Of a stretch of 64,000 bases of DNA, positions 27,549 through 36,024 are shown in pieces. The stretch lies in contig CAVPOX010000001.1 of assembly GCA_963707075.1 (NCBI GenBank), positions 434,001 to 498,000 of the forward strand, in the 5' to 3' direction. Within the stretch, counting starts at the first letter, position 1, and each line of letters begins with the position of its first letter. The DNA is from CAXMQZ01 sp963707075. Lineage in GTDB: Bacteria; Acidobacteriota; Thermoanaerobaculia; Multivoradales; JAHEKO01. Position numbers and translations under genes: made by a program. Under the pieces are notes generated by a model, which was given only the letters and a program-made list of their open reading frames with translations, did not search any database and was not told where the DNA came from.

Positions 27549-28828
27549 TTGGCGGTCTGCTCCGGTAGGAACTCGAGGCTCGCAGACGGGATGCGGACAA
27601 CCTCGAAAAGGGTGGCAACCAGCTCGAGTCGGGAGCCGGCACGGTGGGGGCTGACGAACTCCCAAACCGTTTCGCTGTCCGGTGAGATCTCCAGGGCTCG
27701 GCCAGCCTCCGAGTCGGTGATCAGGGTGTTGCCGTTGGGCAGTCGCTGACAGGATCCAGCTTCGGGTGAGCTCAGGTTGCCTTCGTCGTTTCCAGAGAAC
27801 TCCCAGACGATTTTCTCCGTAAGCGGGTCGAACTCGAGAATGCGCGAGCCCGAGCTGCCACCGCGGTTGTCGAAGAGCAGGATCGTGGCTTCGGGAAGCG
27901 GAACGGGTTGATGTTGGGCGACCCACGGACCCCTCCATGCGGATCGGACCGTCAACGCGATGGGATCGACCAGCGCGATGATGTCGACTTCTCGTAAGGA
28001 AACCATCAGATCGCCTTGGCGCCACACTGTCCGTGCGGGTTCGTCTGTCGCCTCTATTGGGAAGACAGTGTTGGTGTGGAAGATGTCAGCGTGTGACGGC
28101 AGGGGATGAATCAGGTCGGCGAAGGGCGAGTTGGCGAAGCACTCCAGCAAGGAGACGCGGCTCAAGACCTCGCCATCGGGACTCAGAGTCACGATCGAGT
28201 CTTCCAGGACTGGCTCCGTGGGACGTATGCCCTGGATCCGCCGGGCGGACTTGGCGATCGCGACAATGCTGCCGTCCTGCTTCACGCTCAGGTGGTTGTA
28301 GAACGGCAGATCCGTCGCCCAAACGAGTCGGGACTGTGGGTCCAACTTGACAATCCCGCCACCTTGATAGAGGGCAAGGAGATCCCCTCCAGGGTAGACG
28401 TAGGCACGGCGAAAGAAGGGAGTCTCGAGGGTGGGCTCTTTGTGCGGGAACGCCTCCTCGAAATGGAGAGTCCAGGAGTGCAGTCTCTTCCCGTCCATGT
28501 CCATGAGGATGGCTTCAGGACCATGGCCGGATACATAGAGGTTGACTCCCTGGTAGGCGCTTTCTGGCCGATGGCGAACGACTCCCTGTGTGGAGGGTGC
28601 CGACCTCTTTCCAGAGACATACGGCAACGACAGGACCCGTGCCAACTCGTCGCCGTCCGGAGGCTCGGCAAGCTGCGAGGCCTGGAAGTGCCAGCGTCCC
28701 GGTGGCAAGACCTCCTCGGGTTGCAGGACCGGTTCGGTGGAAGAGGTGTAGATGTGCGTGAGCCACAAGGCCACGAGGCCCAGGCTCACAAGTAGCAGAA
28801 GTCTCCTTTGGCGACGACTCCAACTCAT
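27545..28828 (-). CDS. ASST-like membrane-anchored beta-propeller protein
   Basis: The product is 427 aa. ATG 28828 shares one base with the upstream stop. An N-terminal transmembrane helix (LLLLVSLGLVALWLTHIYT) is followed by propeller-type repeats such as GGGIVKLDPQSRLVWATDLP, SRILEFDPLTEKIVWEFSG and GRALEISPDSETVWEFVSP. These resemble arylsulfotransferase (ASST) or Arylsulfotran_2 proteins, which use a beta-propeller around an active-site His. I cannot confirm the catalytic residues, so a sulfotransferase role is open. It is the last gene of a three-gene operon with the MFS/spermidine-synthase fusion and the UbiA-family gene. Confidence 0.7.
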   Translation of the reverse strand: MSWSRRQRRLLLLVSLGLVALWLTHIYTSSTEPVLQPEEVLPPGRWHFQASQLAEPPDGDELARVLSLPYVSGKRSAPSTQGVVRHRPESAYQGVNLYVSGHGPEAILMDMDGKRLHSWTLHFEEAFPHKEPTLETPFFRRAYVYPGGDLLALYQGGGIVKLDPQSRLVWATDLPFYNHLSVKQDGSIVAIAKSARRIQGIRPTEPVLEDSIVTLSPDGEVLSRVSLLECFANSPFADLIHPLPSHADIFHTNTVFPIEATDEPARTVWRQGDLMVSLREVDIIALVDPIALTVRSAWRGPWVAQHQPVPLPEATILLFDNRGGSSGSRILEFDPLTEKIVWEFSGNDEGNLSSPEAGSCQRLPNGNTLITDSEAGRALEISPDSETVWEFVSPHRAGSRLELVATLFEVVRIPSASLEFLPEQTAN

Positions 28829-31800
28829 CAGTCGGGTTGCAGACCGGCCGCCAGGGGGAAGGGAGCGGTAGCCCGAAATGTCTCCAGGTCTTGTCGCCCT
28901 CGACTGGCTCCGGGATGGTTCAGCGCTTCCAGGCACCGCAGGCGCTGGGGCAGGAAGACTTCGTCCCAGGGAATCCACGGTCCATAGGCGTCGACTGCAG
29001 CGACACAGAGCTCATCCGAGCGCGCCTGCAGGGCAATCTCGAACAGGCTGGCCCGGCGCAGCTCGGCAAACAGGTCGAGGGCGAACGGCTCGCCGAGAGC
29101 TGCAAAGACTTCCGGACCCAGCTTGGGTCTGGTACGCACCATCTCGGAAGCCAGCTTGATCAGTCGTTGCATGGTAGGTGGATAGGGCCAGGGATTGACG
29201 CGATATCCCTCTAGTGCTCGAACCAGTGGTTCGATCGCGGTATCGCGCTGACCCTGCCGCCAGCGCCTGCGAGCCTCAACGGCTTCGGCCTCGATGTCTC
29301 TGCCGTCGAGATGCAAGCGCTCGATCATGGGGATCGCCAGATCGTCGCCGGTTTCAGCTGAGCATTCCGCCAGTAGAAGAACGTCGATCGGGGCCGCAGG
29401 CTGGACACTCTGAGCTTTCCAGGATGCACAGGCCCGGGTCAGCTTGCCTTCGACGAATTGGTGCCGAGCCCGCATCCGAGCCGCCAGCTCGCCCGTCGCT
29501 TGTGGCAGGACGAGCGCGTTCGCTACGCTGGCAGCGCGCGCCGAACGCAGGTCCTCCACCAACTCCCAATCCAGGCCAGCGGTCGGGATCCCGGCAGGGC
29601 GATTCTCACCCCGCGACCTGGCCAGCTCGATGAGATCGGCGATCTTGAATTGGCCCTTGCGTCCCAGGCTCCGGGCAAATCCGAATTCGATGATCGGCCT
29701 GTCATCGGTGTTGATCCAATGTCGCTCTTCATTGAGGATGGCGCGCGTCAGCCCATCGTTGGCGATGAAACCGGCATAGAAGCCCTCGACGCCTTCGACT
29801 CCCCAGATACGGTTCATGGCGAAGTGGAAAGGCTCCTCCCTGAGAACTCGCCCCAGTCGGTCCAGGTCGTGCGCGATCGGTCGATTGCCGGCGATCAGCA
29901 TCAGATCCGAGGGGTTGGTGTGCCACACTTCGACCGAGTCGAAGACCGCACCCAGCGTTGCCAAGGCGGTACGCACGATCTGCCCATCGACTTCGTACCC
30001 CTGCAACCACTGGATGAAAATGCCGTCGTCGGTGAGGCGGCCAGAAACGGCCTCGTAGAAGTCGCGGGTGAACAGGCTGGCGATGCCCGCCCGATAGGGA
30101 TTCGAGGGTTCGGAAAAGACGATGTCGTACTGTTGAGCCGAGGTCAGCAAGATCTCCCGTCCATCTCCGATGATCAGATTGACTTTGGAGTTCTCCAGTG
30201 CACGCTGGTTCACCGCTTCGCTGTACCGGGCGACCTCGGCAATATCCGGTTCGAGCTCCACCACATCGACCCGCTCCATGGACGGTACCTGGGCCAACCA
30301 GCCGGCGGTGCTGCCCGTTCCCAGTCCGATGACCAGCGACAGCTGGGGCTCTGGATGGAGCGCTGCTCCCATCAGGCCGCTCATGACCTGTGTCGAGGCG
30401 TCGCCACGTGTGTGCCCATCCACCTTGCCGCTGATCAGAAAGCTGGCACCATCGATGGACTGCATGGCGATAGAGCTCTCGCGTCCTTCCGCTTGCCAGA
30501 ACACCACACGGTTTTTTCGGTGGATGGCATTGATCAACTGGTTGCGATCGGCGAAGTCGACCGTGAGCCTGCCGGCGCCGATAGGACTGTGTCGCCAGAA
30601 AGCCGTGGGTCCCGTCGCGGTGGAGAGGAGCAGGGCGACGCTACCCAGAGCCACGGGAGTCGCCAGCCGCCGCCACGCCTGGCCACGCGCGCCGATCCAG
30701 GCCGTGACCAGGGCGAGCAGGACCAGCAGCACGGTCACCAGACGCCAAGCACCGGTCGCTGAAAGCAGCGGGATCAAGCCAAAACCACCGGCCAGCGACC
30801 CGAGGATGGCCCCGGCCGTGTTCCAGGCGTAAGTCCAACCGACCTCGCTCCCGACCCGATCACGACCCGAGCCGAGTATCGCGACCAGCAGTGGAAACTG
30901 GTAGCCGGCGACGATCGCCGCGGGCAGGACCACCAGGGAGACCACTGCGGACCAGGAGACAATCAGGCCGCCGAATCCCAGGCCGCCCAGATCCCGCAGC
31001 ACCAGGGCCGTTGCCGCCAGGGTGTCGCCAAGGGCGAACGGGAAGATCATGAACAGTGCTTCGAGCGAGCAGGTCGTGGCGAAGGCGAGCAGGGACGGTC
31101 GCCGGTGTTGAGATCCCGCCCCATAGAGCAGGCCGCCCGCGCCGATTCCCAGCAAGGCGACGGCGAGGATGAGGCCAAAGGTGTACGAAGATCCTCCCAG
31201 CAAGGGTGCGAGCATGCGGTACCAGACCAGCTCCATCAGGAAAAAGGCAAAGCCGACGATAGCCGCCGCACCGAGAATCAGGGCCGCCGGTGCGGGTGGT
31301 GAGGCTGCATGGCCAGAAACGGCTGTGGGCGGTTTTCCAGCATCACTCTTGCCAAGCTCGAGACTCGATCGTTGAGCGGTCTGCGTCTGGCCTCGCGCCA
31401 GATTTCTCGCCCACAGGGCCACCAGCAGGTTCACCAGACACGCGACCCAGATCGAGCGCCGAATACCGAGAACCTCGATGGTGAAGAATGTGGTGAGCAC
31501 GGCACCGAGTACGGCCCCCAGGGTGTTGGCTCCGTAAAGCACTCCCAGCAATCGCCGTCCCTGGTCTTCGGTGCGCTCCACCGCTCGCGTGATCGCTGGC
31601 AGGGTTCCGCCCATCAGAAACGTGGGGACTCCGAGGACCAGTGCTGCGAGGAAGATTCGCACCCCGGTGCCGAGAGCGAGACCGAGTCCCTGTGAGCCAC
31701 CGGCGGCAATGTAGAGCCAACGGGCCAGCTGGATGAGAAGCGGGCTGAGAGCGGCACTGACAGCAATGCCGAACTCGAGGTTGGAATAGAAACCGAGGGG

Positions 31801-32019
31801 ACTTCTCTTCCGGTCCGAGCGTGGTCCGAGAATCAGGCTGCCGGCACCGATGCCGCCCATGAAGATCGCCACCACGGCGGCGGTGGCAGGAGTCGAGGCA
31901 CCGAAGATCAGTCGCAGCAATCTGAGCCAGGCCATCTGATAGACCAGGGCGCAAAAGCCCGACCCGAAGACCAGGAGACTGATCCTGGCGACCGAGAGTT
32001 GCGAGTCTTTCTCAGCCAC
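28828..32019 (-). CDS. MFS-like membrane protein fused to spermidine-synthase-like domain
   Basis: The product is 1063 aa from GTG 32019, overlapping the UbiA-family stop by 8 bp. The first ~475 residues carry many hydrophobic helices in two blocks (FGSGFCALVYQMAWLRLLRL; later FAFFLMELVWYRMLAPLLGG), as in fused-MFS/spermidine synthases. Residues about 480-770 hold a Rossmann methyltransferase-type domain with LVIGLGTGSTAGWLAQ, VDVVELEPDIAEVAR and DIVFSEPSNPYRAGIASLFT. A ~290 residue helical C-terminal tail of unknown type follows. Such proteins are common in Acidobacteria and Planctomycetes but are not known polyamine makers. Their role is unproven. Confidence 0.82.
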   Translation of the reverse strand: MAEKDSQLSVARISLLVFGSGFCALVYQMAWLRLLRLIFGASTPATAAVVAIFMGGIGAGSLILGPRSDRKRSPLGFYSNLEFGIAVSAALSPLLIQLARWLYIAAGGSQGLGLALGTGVRIFLAALVLGVPTFLMGGTLPAITRAVERTEDQGRRLLGVLYGANTLGAVLGAVLTTFFTIEVLGIRRSIWVACLVNLLVALWARNLARGQTQTAQRSSLELGKSDAGKPPTAVSGHAASPPAPAALILGAAAIVGFAFFLMELVWYRMLAPLLGGSSYTFGLILAVALLGIGAGGLLYGAGSQHRRPSLLAFATTCSLEALFMIFPFALGDTLAATALVLRDLGGLGFGGLIVSWSAVVSLVVLPAAIVAGYQFPLLVAILGSGRDRVGSEVGWTYAWNTAGAILGSLAGGFGLIPLLSATGAWRLVTVLLVLLALVTAWIGARGQAWRRLATPVALGSVALLLSTATGPTAFWRHSPIGAGRLTVDFADRNQLINAIHRKNRVVFWQAEGRESSIAMQSIDGASFLISGKVDGHTRGDASTQVMSGLMGAALHPEPQLSLVIGLGTGSTAGWLAQVPSMERVDVVELEPDIAEVARYSEAVNQRALENSKVNLIIGDGREILLTSAQQYDIVFSEPSNPYRAGIASLFTRDFYEAVSGRLTDDGIFIQWLQGYEVDGQIVRTALATLGAVFDSVEVWHTNPSDLMLIAGNRPIAHDLDRLGRVLREEPFHFAMNRIWGVEGVEGFYAGFIANDGLTRAILNEERHWINTDDRPIIEFGFARSLGRKGQFKIADLIELARSRGENRPAGIPTAGLDWELVEDLRSARAASVANALVLPQATGELAARMRARHQFVEGKLTRACASWKAQSVQPAAPIDVLLLAECSAETGDDLAIPMIERLHLDGRDIEAEAVEARRRWRQGQRDTAIEPLVRALEGYRVNPWPYPPTMQRLIKLASEMVRTRPKLGPEVFAALGEPFALDLFAELRRASLFEIALQARSDELCVAAVDAYGPWIPWDEVFLPQRLRCLEALNHPGASRGRQDLETFRATAPFPLAAGLQPD

Positions 32020-32884
32020 GATAGACGATCCACAGGGCTGCCAGCGCCCAGACAAGAAGGTTGATCAGAAAGGGCGGATCCTGCAGGATTGCCTCGGTTG
32101 GATTGCGCGATGTCGGCTTCTGATAGATCAGATAGAGATACCGAAAGATCCCGAACAGCACCATCGGGATGGTGAAGATCAGATCCTTGGTGTGGAATTT
32201 CTCGACGGTTTCAGGCGAAACGGCGTACATAGCGTACGACACCACCGTCGAGGCCGTGACGACATTGATCATCTGATCGAGAAACGCGGGACTGTAGTGA
32301 CTGAGCACCGGCCGTTGCCCGGAGGCATCGTCGGCCAACAAGATCAGCTCGTGGCGCCGCTTGGAAAAGGCGAGAAACAGGGCGATGAAGAAGGTGCACA
32401 GCAACAGCCATGCCGAGACCTGCACGTCGACGGCATAACCGCCGGCGACAACTCGCAGGACGAAACCCAGGCTGACGATCATCACATCGAGGATGACCGT
32501 GTGCTTCAGTCCAGCTGAATAGAGCTGGTTCAGTCCCAGGTAGATCGCCAGCACGGTGAAGAAGTCCCAACCCAGGGACGCTGCCAACGTCAGACTGGCG
32601 AGTGCCAGGGCCACTCCCATCGCCAGTGCGACGGGCACGCTGACGACGCCGGCAGCGATCGGGCGGTGGCGCTTGAGAGGGTGTAGCCGATCTTCGGCGC
32701 GGTCGCGGATGTCATTGAACACGTAGACGGCGCTGGAGGCCAGGCAGAAAGCGGCAAAGGCCATCAGGCCGCGCCGGAGAGATTCAGCATCGAATAGCTG
32801 TCCGGCGAAAACCAGTGGCGCGAGCACGAAGACGTTTTTCGCCCAGTGCGCGGGGCGCAGGAGACGAATCATTCCGCCAATCAT
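32012..32884 (-). CDS. UbiA-family prenyltransferase, decaprenyl-phosphate phosphoribosyltransferase-like
   Basis: The product is 290 aa with about eight to nine hydrophobic helices. The first Asp-rich motif is NDIRDRAEDRLHPLKRHRPI, in the form seen in Rv3806c-type 5-phosphoribosyl-diphosphate:polyprenyl-phosphate transferases. RPAHWAKNVFVLAPLVFAGQ at the start and SLGFVLRVVAGGYAVDVQVS support that branch over UbiA and MenA. The product would be a polyprenyl-phosphoryl sugar donor for envelope glycans. It is the first gene of a three-gene operon and diverges from the biotin carboxylase gene with 115 bp between them. Confidence 0.82.
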   Translation of the reverse strand: MIGGMIRLLRPAHWAKNVFVLAPLVFAGQLFDAESLRRGLMAFAAFCLASSAVYVFNDIRDRAEDRLHPLKRHRPIAAGVVSVPVALAMGVALALASLTLAASLGWDFFTVLAIYLGLNQLYSAGLKHTVILDVMIVSLGFVLRVVAGGYAVDVQVSAWLLLCTFFIALFLAFSKRRHELILLADDASGQRPVLSHYSPAFLDQMINVVTASTVVSYAMYAVSPETVEKFHTKDLIFTIPMVLFGIFRYLYLIYQKPTSRNPTEAILQDPPFLINLLVWALAALWIVYRG

Positions 32885-32999
32885 GATGCGTATTGTAGGG
32901 GACTGGCTATGGAATCTTCACACCTGTAGTATTTCCTGGCGGCGAGCGGGGCGAGAACGAGCCTTTCGGACCGCATTATGAGAAGAGGAACAGGTTCTC

Positions 33000-34538
33000 G
33001 TGACCCCATCTTCCAGGCAAGAGCCGTTCAAGAAGGTCCTGGTTGCCAACCGCGGTGAGATCGCGGTGCGAGTGATTCGAGCTCTGCGTGAGTCGGGTAT
33101 ACGCAGTGCGGTGATTTATTCGGAGGCAGATCGGCGTGGCCTGCCGGTCCTGCTGGCAGACGAAGCCTACGCTATCGGTCCGGCGCCTTCACTCGAGAGC
33201 TATCTGAGAGCCGAGGCTATCGTCGAGTTGGCCCGCCAGATCGGTGCTGATGCCATTCATCCGGGCTACGGGTTTCTCGCGGAGAACGCCGAGTTCGCCA
33301 GACTGTGTAGCGCCGCCGGAGTCAAGTTCATCGGGCCGCCGGCCTCGGCGATCGCCACGATGGGTTCGAAGATCGAGAGTCGAAGGCTGATCAGTCAGGC
33401 GAAAGTTCCCGTGGTGCCAGGGGGGACCGAGACACTGGAGACCGTCGAAGCGGCTATCGCCTTCGCCGAGGAAGTCGGCTATCCGGTCATGCTCAAGGCG
33501 TCGGCAGGCGGTGGGGGGAAGGGCATGCGCCTGGTTACCGATCCCGCCAATACTGCTGCAGCCTATCGTGCGGCCCGCTCGGAGGCCGGCGCGAGCTTCG
33601 GCGACAGCTCGGTCTATCTCGAGAAGTACATCGAGAAGCCGCGCCATATCGAGGTGCAGATCCTGGGCGATGAGCTCGGCAAGGTGGTCGCTCTCGGTGA
33701 GCGAGAGTGCTCTCTGCAGCGACGTCATCAGAAGGTTGTCGAAGAATCTCCCTCTCCCGTGATGACTCCGGAGCTGCGGCAGCGAATGTGCGCTGCCGCG
33801 GTACGGGCCGCGGAAGCGGTCGGCTACACCAATGCGGGTACAGTGGAATTCCTCCTCGATTCCCAGGGCGAGTTCTACTTTCTCGAAATGAACACCCGTC
33901 TCCAGGTCGAGCATCCGATAACCGAGATGGTAACCGGCCTGGATCTGGTCCGAGCGCAGTTGGACATCGCTCAAGGCAAGCCGCTGGGCGAGGAGTTCGA
34001 AGCGGTGAGGCCGACTGGGCACGCGATCGAGGTCCGGCTGTACGCCGAAGACCCGTACCACGGATTCGTGCCTTCACCAGGCATCATCGAGAGACTGCGC
34101 TGGCCCGAAGGGCCCGGGGTGAGAAACGATGCCGGCGTCTACGAGGGTGCCGAGGTATCGATTCACTACGATCCTCTCCTGGCCAAGTTGATCGTCTGGG
34201 GCAGTGATCGAGATCAGGCCATGGATAGACTTTCCAGGGCCTTGGGCGAGTTGCGGATCGAAGGTATTCGCACCACGGTGCCCTTGTTCCAGGCTCTGCT
34301 GGAAGACACCGATTTCCGTCAGGGACAACTCGATATCGGAATGCTCGATCGGAAGATGGCTTCCGGGGAATTGATGGCCGATGGCAAGCGCGACTTCCCC
34401 GAGCTGGCTGCGATTGCGGCCGCGCTGGAACACCTGAAGAGCGAAGGGCGCACCTCAGCCGTGCCGGTGAGAAACGGTGGCAGTCGTGAATGCTGGCGAC
34501 GGGTAGCAAGACGGGAAATGCTGCGGGGCAGTCGATGA
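33000..34538 (+). CDS. Biotin carboxylase subunit of acyl-CoA carboxylase
   Basis: The product is 512 aa from GTG 33000. It carboxylates biotin with ATP and bicarbonate. Motifs in order are KVLVANRGEIAVRVIRALRE, HPGYGFLAENAEFA, the ATP-grasp glycine loop KASAGGGGKGMRLV, ERECSLQRRHQKVVEE, EMNTRLQVEHPITEMVTGLD and EVRLYAEDP. The ~55 residue C-terminal extension beyond the typical AccC length favours the propionyl-/acyl-CoA carboxylase type. The next gene encodes the biotin carrier with an ATGA overlap. The likely carboxyltransferase partner begins at 329. Confidence 0.93.
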   Translation: MTPSSRQEPFKKVLVANRGEIAVRVIRALRESGIRSAVIYSEADRRGLPVLLADEAYAIGPAPSLESYLRAEAIVELARQIGADAIHPGYGFLAENAEFARLCSAAGVKFIGPPASAIATMGSKIESRRLISQAKVPVVPGGTETLETVEAAIAFAEEVGYPVMLKASAGGGGKGMRLVTDPANTAAAYRAARSEAGASFGDSSVYLEKYIEKPRHIEVQILGDELGKVVALGERECSLQRRHQKVVEESPSPVMTPELRQRMCAAAVRAAEAVGYTNAGTVEFLLDSQGEFYFLEMNTRLQVEHPITEMVTGLDLVRAQLDIAQGKPLGEEFEAVRPTGHAIEVRLYAEDPYHGFVPSPGIIERLRWPEGPGVRNDAGVYEGAEVSIHYDPLLAKLIVWGSDRDQAMDRLSRALGELRIEGIRTTVPLFQALLEDTDFRQGQLDIGMLDRKMASGELMADGKRDFPELAAIAAALEHLKSEGRTSAVPVRNGGSRECWRRVARREMLRGSR

Positions 34539-35038
34539 AGTTGATTGTTCGGCGTGATGGGGAGGAGACCCCGGTCGAGATCGAGGAACACGGACACCTC
34601 TTTCGAGTGAGTCTGGGTGATCGGACATTCGAGGTCGACTCTGTCGCCACCAATGGCGCGGTCCGCAGTCTCTTGATCGAGGGCAGCCAGTTCGAGGTGT
34701 CAGTCACGCGGCAAGGCAAGGGACGCTACAGCGTCAGGCACATGGGTTCGATCGAAGAGGTCGTGGTCCTCGACCCGCTAACCTATTTGGCGGAACAGGG
34801 TGCCCCCGGGCGCAAGGACGCGGGCCCTCAGCAAGTCGAGGCCTACATGCCGGGCAGGGTGGTGGCGGTTCTGGTGGAGGAAGGCGATGCCGTTGAAGCG
34901 GGCCAGGGACTCATTGTCCTGGAAGCCATGAAGATGGAGAACGAAATCCAGGCCGAACACGCGGCCGTTGTTGCCAGGGTTTTCGTCACTCCCGGTCAAC
35001 GTGTCGAAGGTGGCGACCCCCTCTTCGAGCTCGCATAG
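34535..35038 (+). CDS. Biotin carboxyl carrier protein
   Basis: The product is 167 aa, starting at ATG 34535 inside the biotin carboxylase stop. The C-terminal 70 residues form a biotinyl domain: YMPGRVVAVLVEEGDAVEAG, then the biotinylation motif EAMKMENEI with the modified Lys, and VFVTPGQRVEGGDPLFEL. The N-terminal 90 residues are a beta-rich domain similar to the carrier tail of acyl-CoA carboxylase alpha chains. The alpha chain is thus split here into carboxylase and carrier genes. A gene-free repeat array follows directly downstream. Confidence 0.92.
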   Translation: MKLIVRRDGEETPVEIEEHGHLFRVSLGDRTFEVDSVATNGAVRSLLIEGSQFEVSVTRQGKGRYSVRHMGSIEEVVVLDPLTYLAEQGAPGRKDAGPQQVEAYMPGRVVAVLVEEGDAVEAGQGLIVLEAMKMENEIQAEHAAVVARVFVTPGQRVEGGDPLFELA

Positions 35039-35120
35039 CCGACCTCACGAGCGCTGAGCCGTCGAGACGATTCCATGCGGTCACCCTGCGCGCCTCTTGT
35101 CGTCACGCATCGGTCCGGCC

Positions 35121-35174
35121 ATCCAATCGCCTCACTACGCAAGAAGAGGTTGAGGCTGCGTTCGGCGAATGGAC
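35121..35174 (+). repeat. 54-bp inverted-end element, copy 1
   Basis: The core begins ATCCAATCGCC and ends GGCGAATGGAC. Here the pairing extends outward: GGTCCGGCC on the left (35112-35120) and GGCCGGACC on the right (35175-35183) are exact complements, making 20-bp arms with two mismatches. The centre holds GCCTCA and TGAGGC, also complementary. Confidence 0.85.
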
Positions 35175-35226
35175 GGCCGGACCAGTAGCGGCCGTGTCCC
35201 TATGCCGTCTGCTGGACGGTGCGATC

Positions 35227-35280
35227 GTCCAATCGCCTCACTTCGCAAGAGGAGGTTGAGGCTACGTTCGGCGAATGGAC
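35227..35280 (+). repeat. 54-bp inverted-end element, copy 2
   Basis: The core begins GTCCAATCGCC and ends GGCGAATGGAC, with one internal base different from copy 5 at 58183. Flanks CGGTGCGATC and GACCGTACCG are largely complementary, so the stem continues outside the core. It is 52 bp after copy 1 and leads into the 108-bp unit. Confidence 0.85.
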
Positions 35281-35290
35281 GACCGTACCG

Positions 35291-35398
35291 TTGGGCCCAC
35301 ACGGCTGCGATCTCGCCGAGGGTCGTTGGCGGCGTTCGGCAGAGGGGGCTCTCGGCAAGCGCTCTGCGATACCTCTTGCAGGGCTTTGCGATCCGGCG
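35291..35398 (+). repeat. 108-bp unit, copy 1
   Basis: It starts TTGGGCCCACACGGCTGCGA and ends TTTGCGATCCGGCG. It differs from 58247-58354 at a single base. With the preceding 54-bp element it forms a 172-bp block that is matched 23 kb away with three differences. Confidence 0.85.
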
Positions 35399-35444
35399 CG
35401 CCGCCGAGCCGAGGATTGGCAAAGGGATCCTGCTCGACCTGGCC

Positions 35445-35606
35445 AAGGGGCGTGGGGTGTGGTCCCAGGACGGGTCTCTTTCCAAGCGCATCCAGACGAC
35501 GTGTTGCAGGCTTCTCGAGGTCCGGCGCGCCGGAAAGGGAGCGAACGCCTTCCGACCCAACGCCACTTGGCGTGAGCGTGCCCTCCAGGGCCACACCCAA
35601 CGACCC
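35445..35606 (+). repeat. 162-bp unit, copy 1
   Basis: The left arm contains GGCGTGGGGTGTGGTCCC and the right arm GGGCCACACCCAACGACC, which are largely complementary. In the middle is the perfect 14-bp palindrome TCCGGCGCGCCGGA (35521-35534). It runs into the third 54-bp element through GATCCTCGACGACGAGTCCA, a junction also found before copy 5 in the other array with one base changed. Confidence 0.82.
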
Positions 35607-35660
35607 GCAACCGTCCTGAATACGTCTTGCGGGATCCTCGACGACGAGTCCAGTCCGGCC

Positions 35661-35714
35661 GTCCAATCGCCTCACTGCGCAAGAGGAGGGTAAGGCTACG
35701 TTCGGCGAATGGAC
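35661..35714 (+). repeat. 54-bp inverted-end element, copy 3
   Basis: The core is GTCCAATCGCC to GGCGAATGGAC. The inner arm reads GTAAGGC instead of TTGAGGC, as in copy 6. The left flank AGTCCGGCC equals that of copy 5. Confidence 0.85.
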
Positions 35715-35764
35715 AACCACACCGTCGAGTCGAAGTTAGTCAGGGTACCCTGCTCGAGTTGGTC

Positions 35765-35926
35765 CAGGGGCGTGGGGTGTGGTTCCAGGACGGGTCTCTT
35801 TCCAAGTGCATCCAGACCAGGCCTTGCAGGCCTTTCGAGGTCCGGCGCGCCGGAAAGGGAGCGAACGCCCTCCGACCCAACGCCACTTCGCGTGAGCGTG
35901 CCCTCCGGGACCACACCCCACGACCT
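35765..35926 (+). repeat. 162-bp unit, copy 3
   Basis: By eye it is about nine-tenths identical to copy 1. The arms pair best here: CGTGGGGTGTGGTTCC on the left against GGGACCACACCCCACG on the right. The palindrome TCCGGCGCGCCGGA is unchanged at 35841-35854. Confidence 0.82.
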
Positions 35927-35955
35927 TTAGCCCTCGCAGCGTGAGCGTGCTCTCT

Positions 35956-35985
35956 GGAACCATCCCAATCACGCGCATTGGTTCC
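35956..35985. repeat. Hairpin at the end of array A
   Basis: GGAAC and GTTCC (35956-35960 and 35981-35985) enclose a second pair CAAT/ATTG. The hairpin could end transcripts from the heptosyltransferase operon on the minus strand, but it lacks a T tract. Confidence 0.45.
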
Positions 35986-36024
35986 GAAGCGAAACAGTGT
36001 CACCCTGCGAGGCAGACCGTCGGG

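Larger units (their letters stand above)
35039..36024. other. Gene-free repeat array A (986 bp)
   Basis: No convincing gene lies between the biotin carrier stop and the heptosyltransferase stop. Several overlapping open frames exist on both strands, but they only reflect GC-rich, stop-poor repeats and none has a ribosome binding site or recognisable domain. The order is 54-bp element, 54-bp element, 108-bp unit, 162-bp unit, 54-bp element, 162-bp unit, then a hairpin. All repeats have the same orientation. The same families make up the array at 57.75-58.60 kb. Both flanking genes end here or read out of it, so it is not an obvious promoter region. Confidence 0.85.

Noticed and set aside
29458..30762. 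434-codon plus-strand frame within the spermidine-synthase-like gene
   Set aside because: Shadow of a well supported minus-strand gene.
35121..35714. Possible CRISPR array because of repeated ~54-bp units
   Set aside because: Spacing is irregular (52 to 380 bp), units have long inverted ends, other repeat families are interleaved, and there are no cas genes.
35135..35978. Many open frames of 70-170 codons on both strands in repeat array A
   Set aside because: They overlap in all frames, shift frame between repeat copies, lack ribosome binding sites and domains, and are explained by stop-poor GC-rich repeats.
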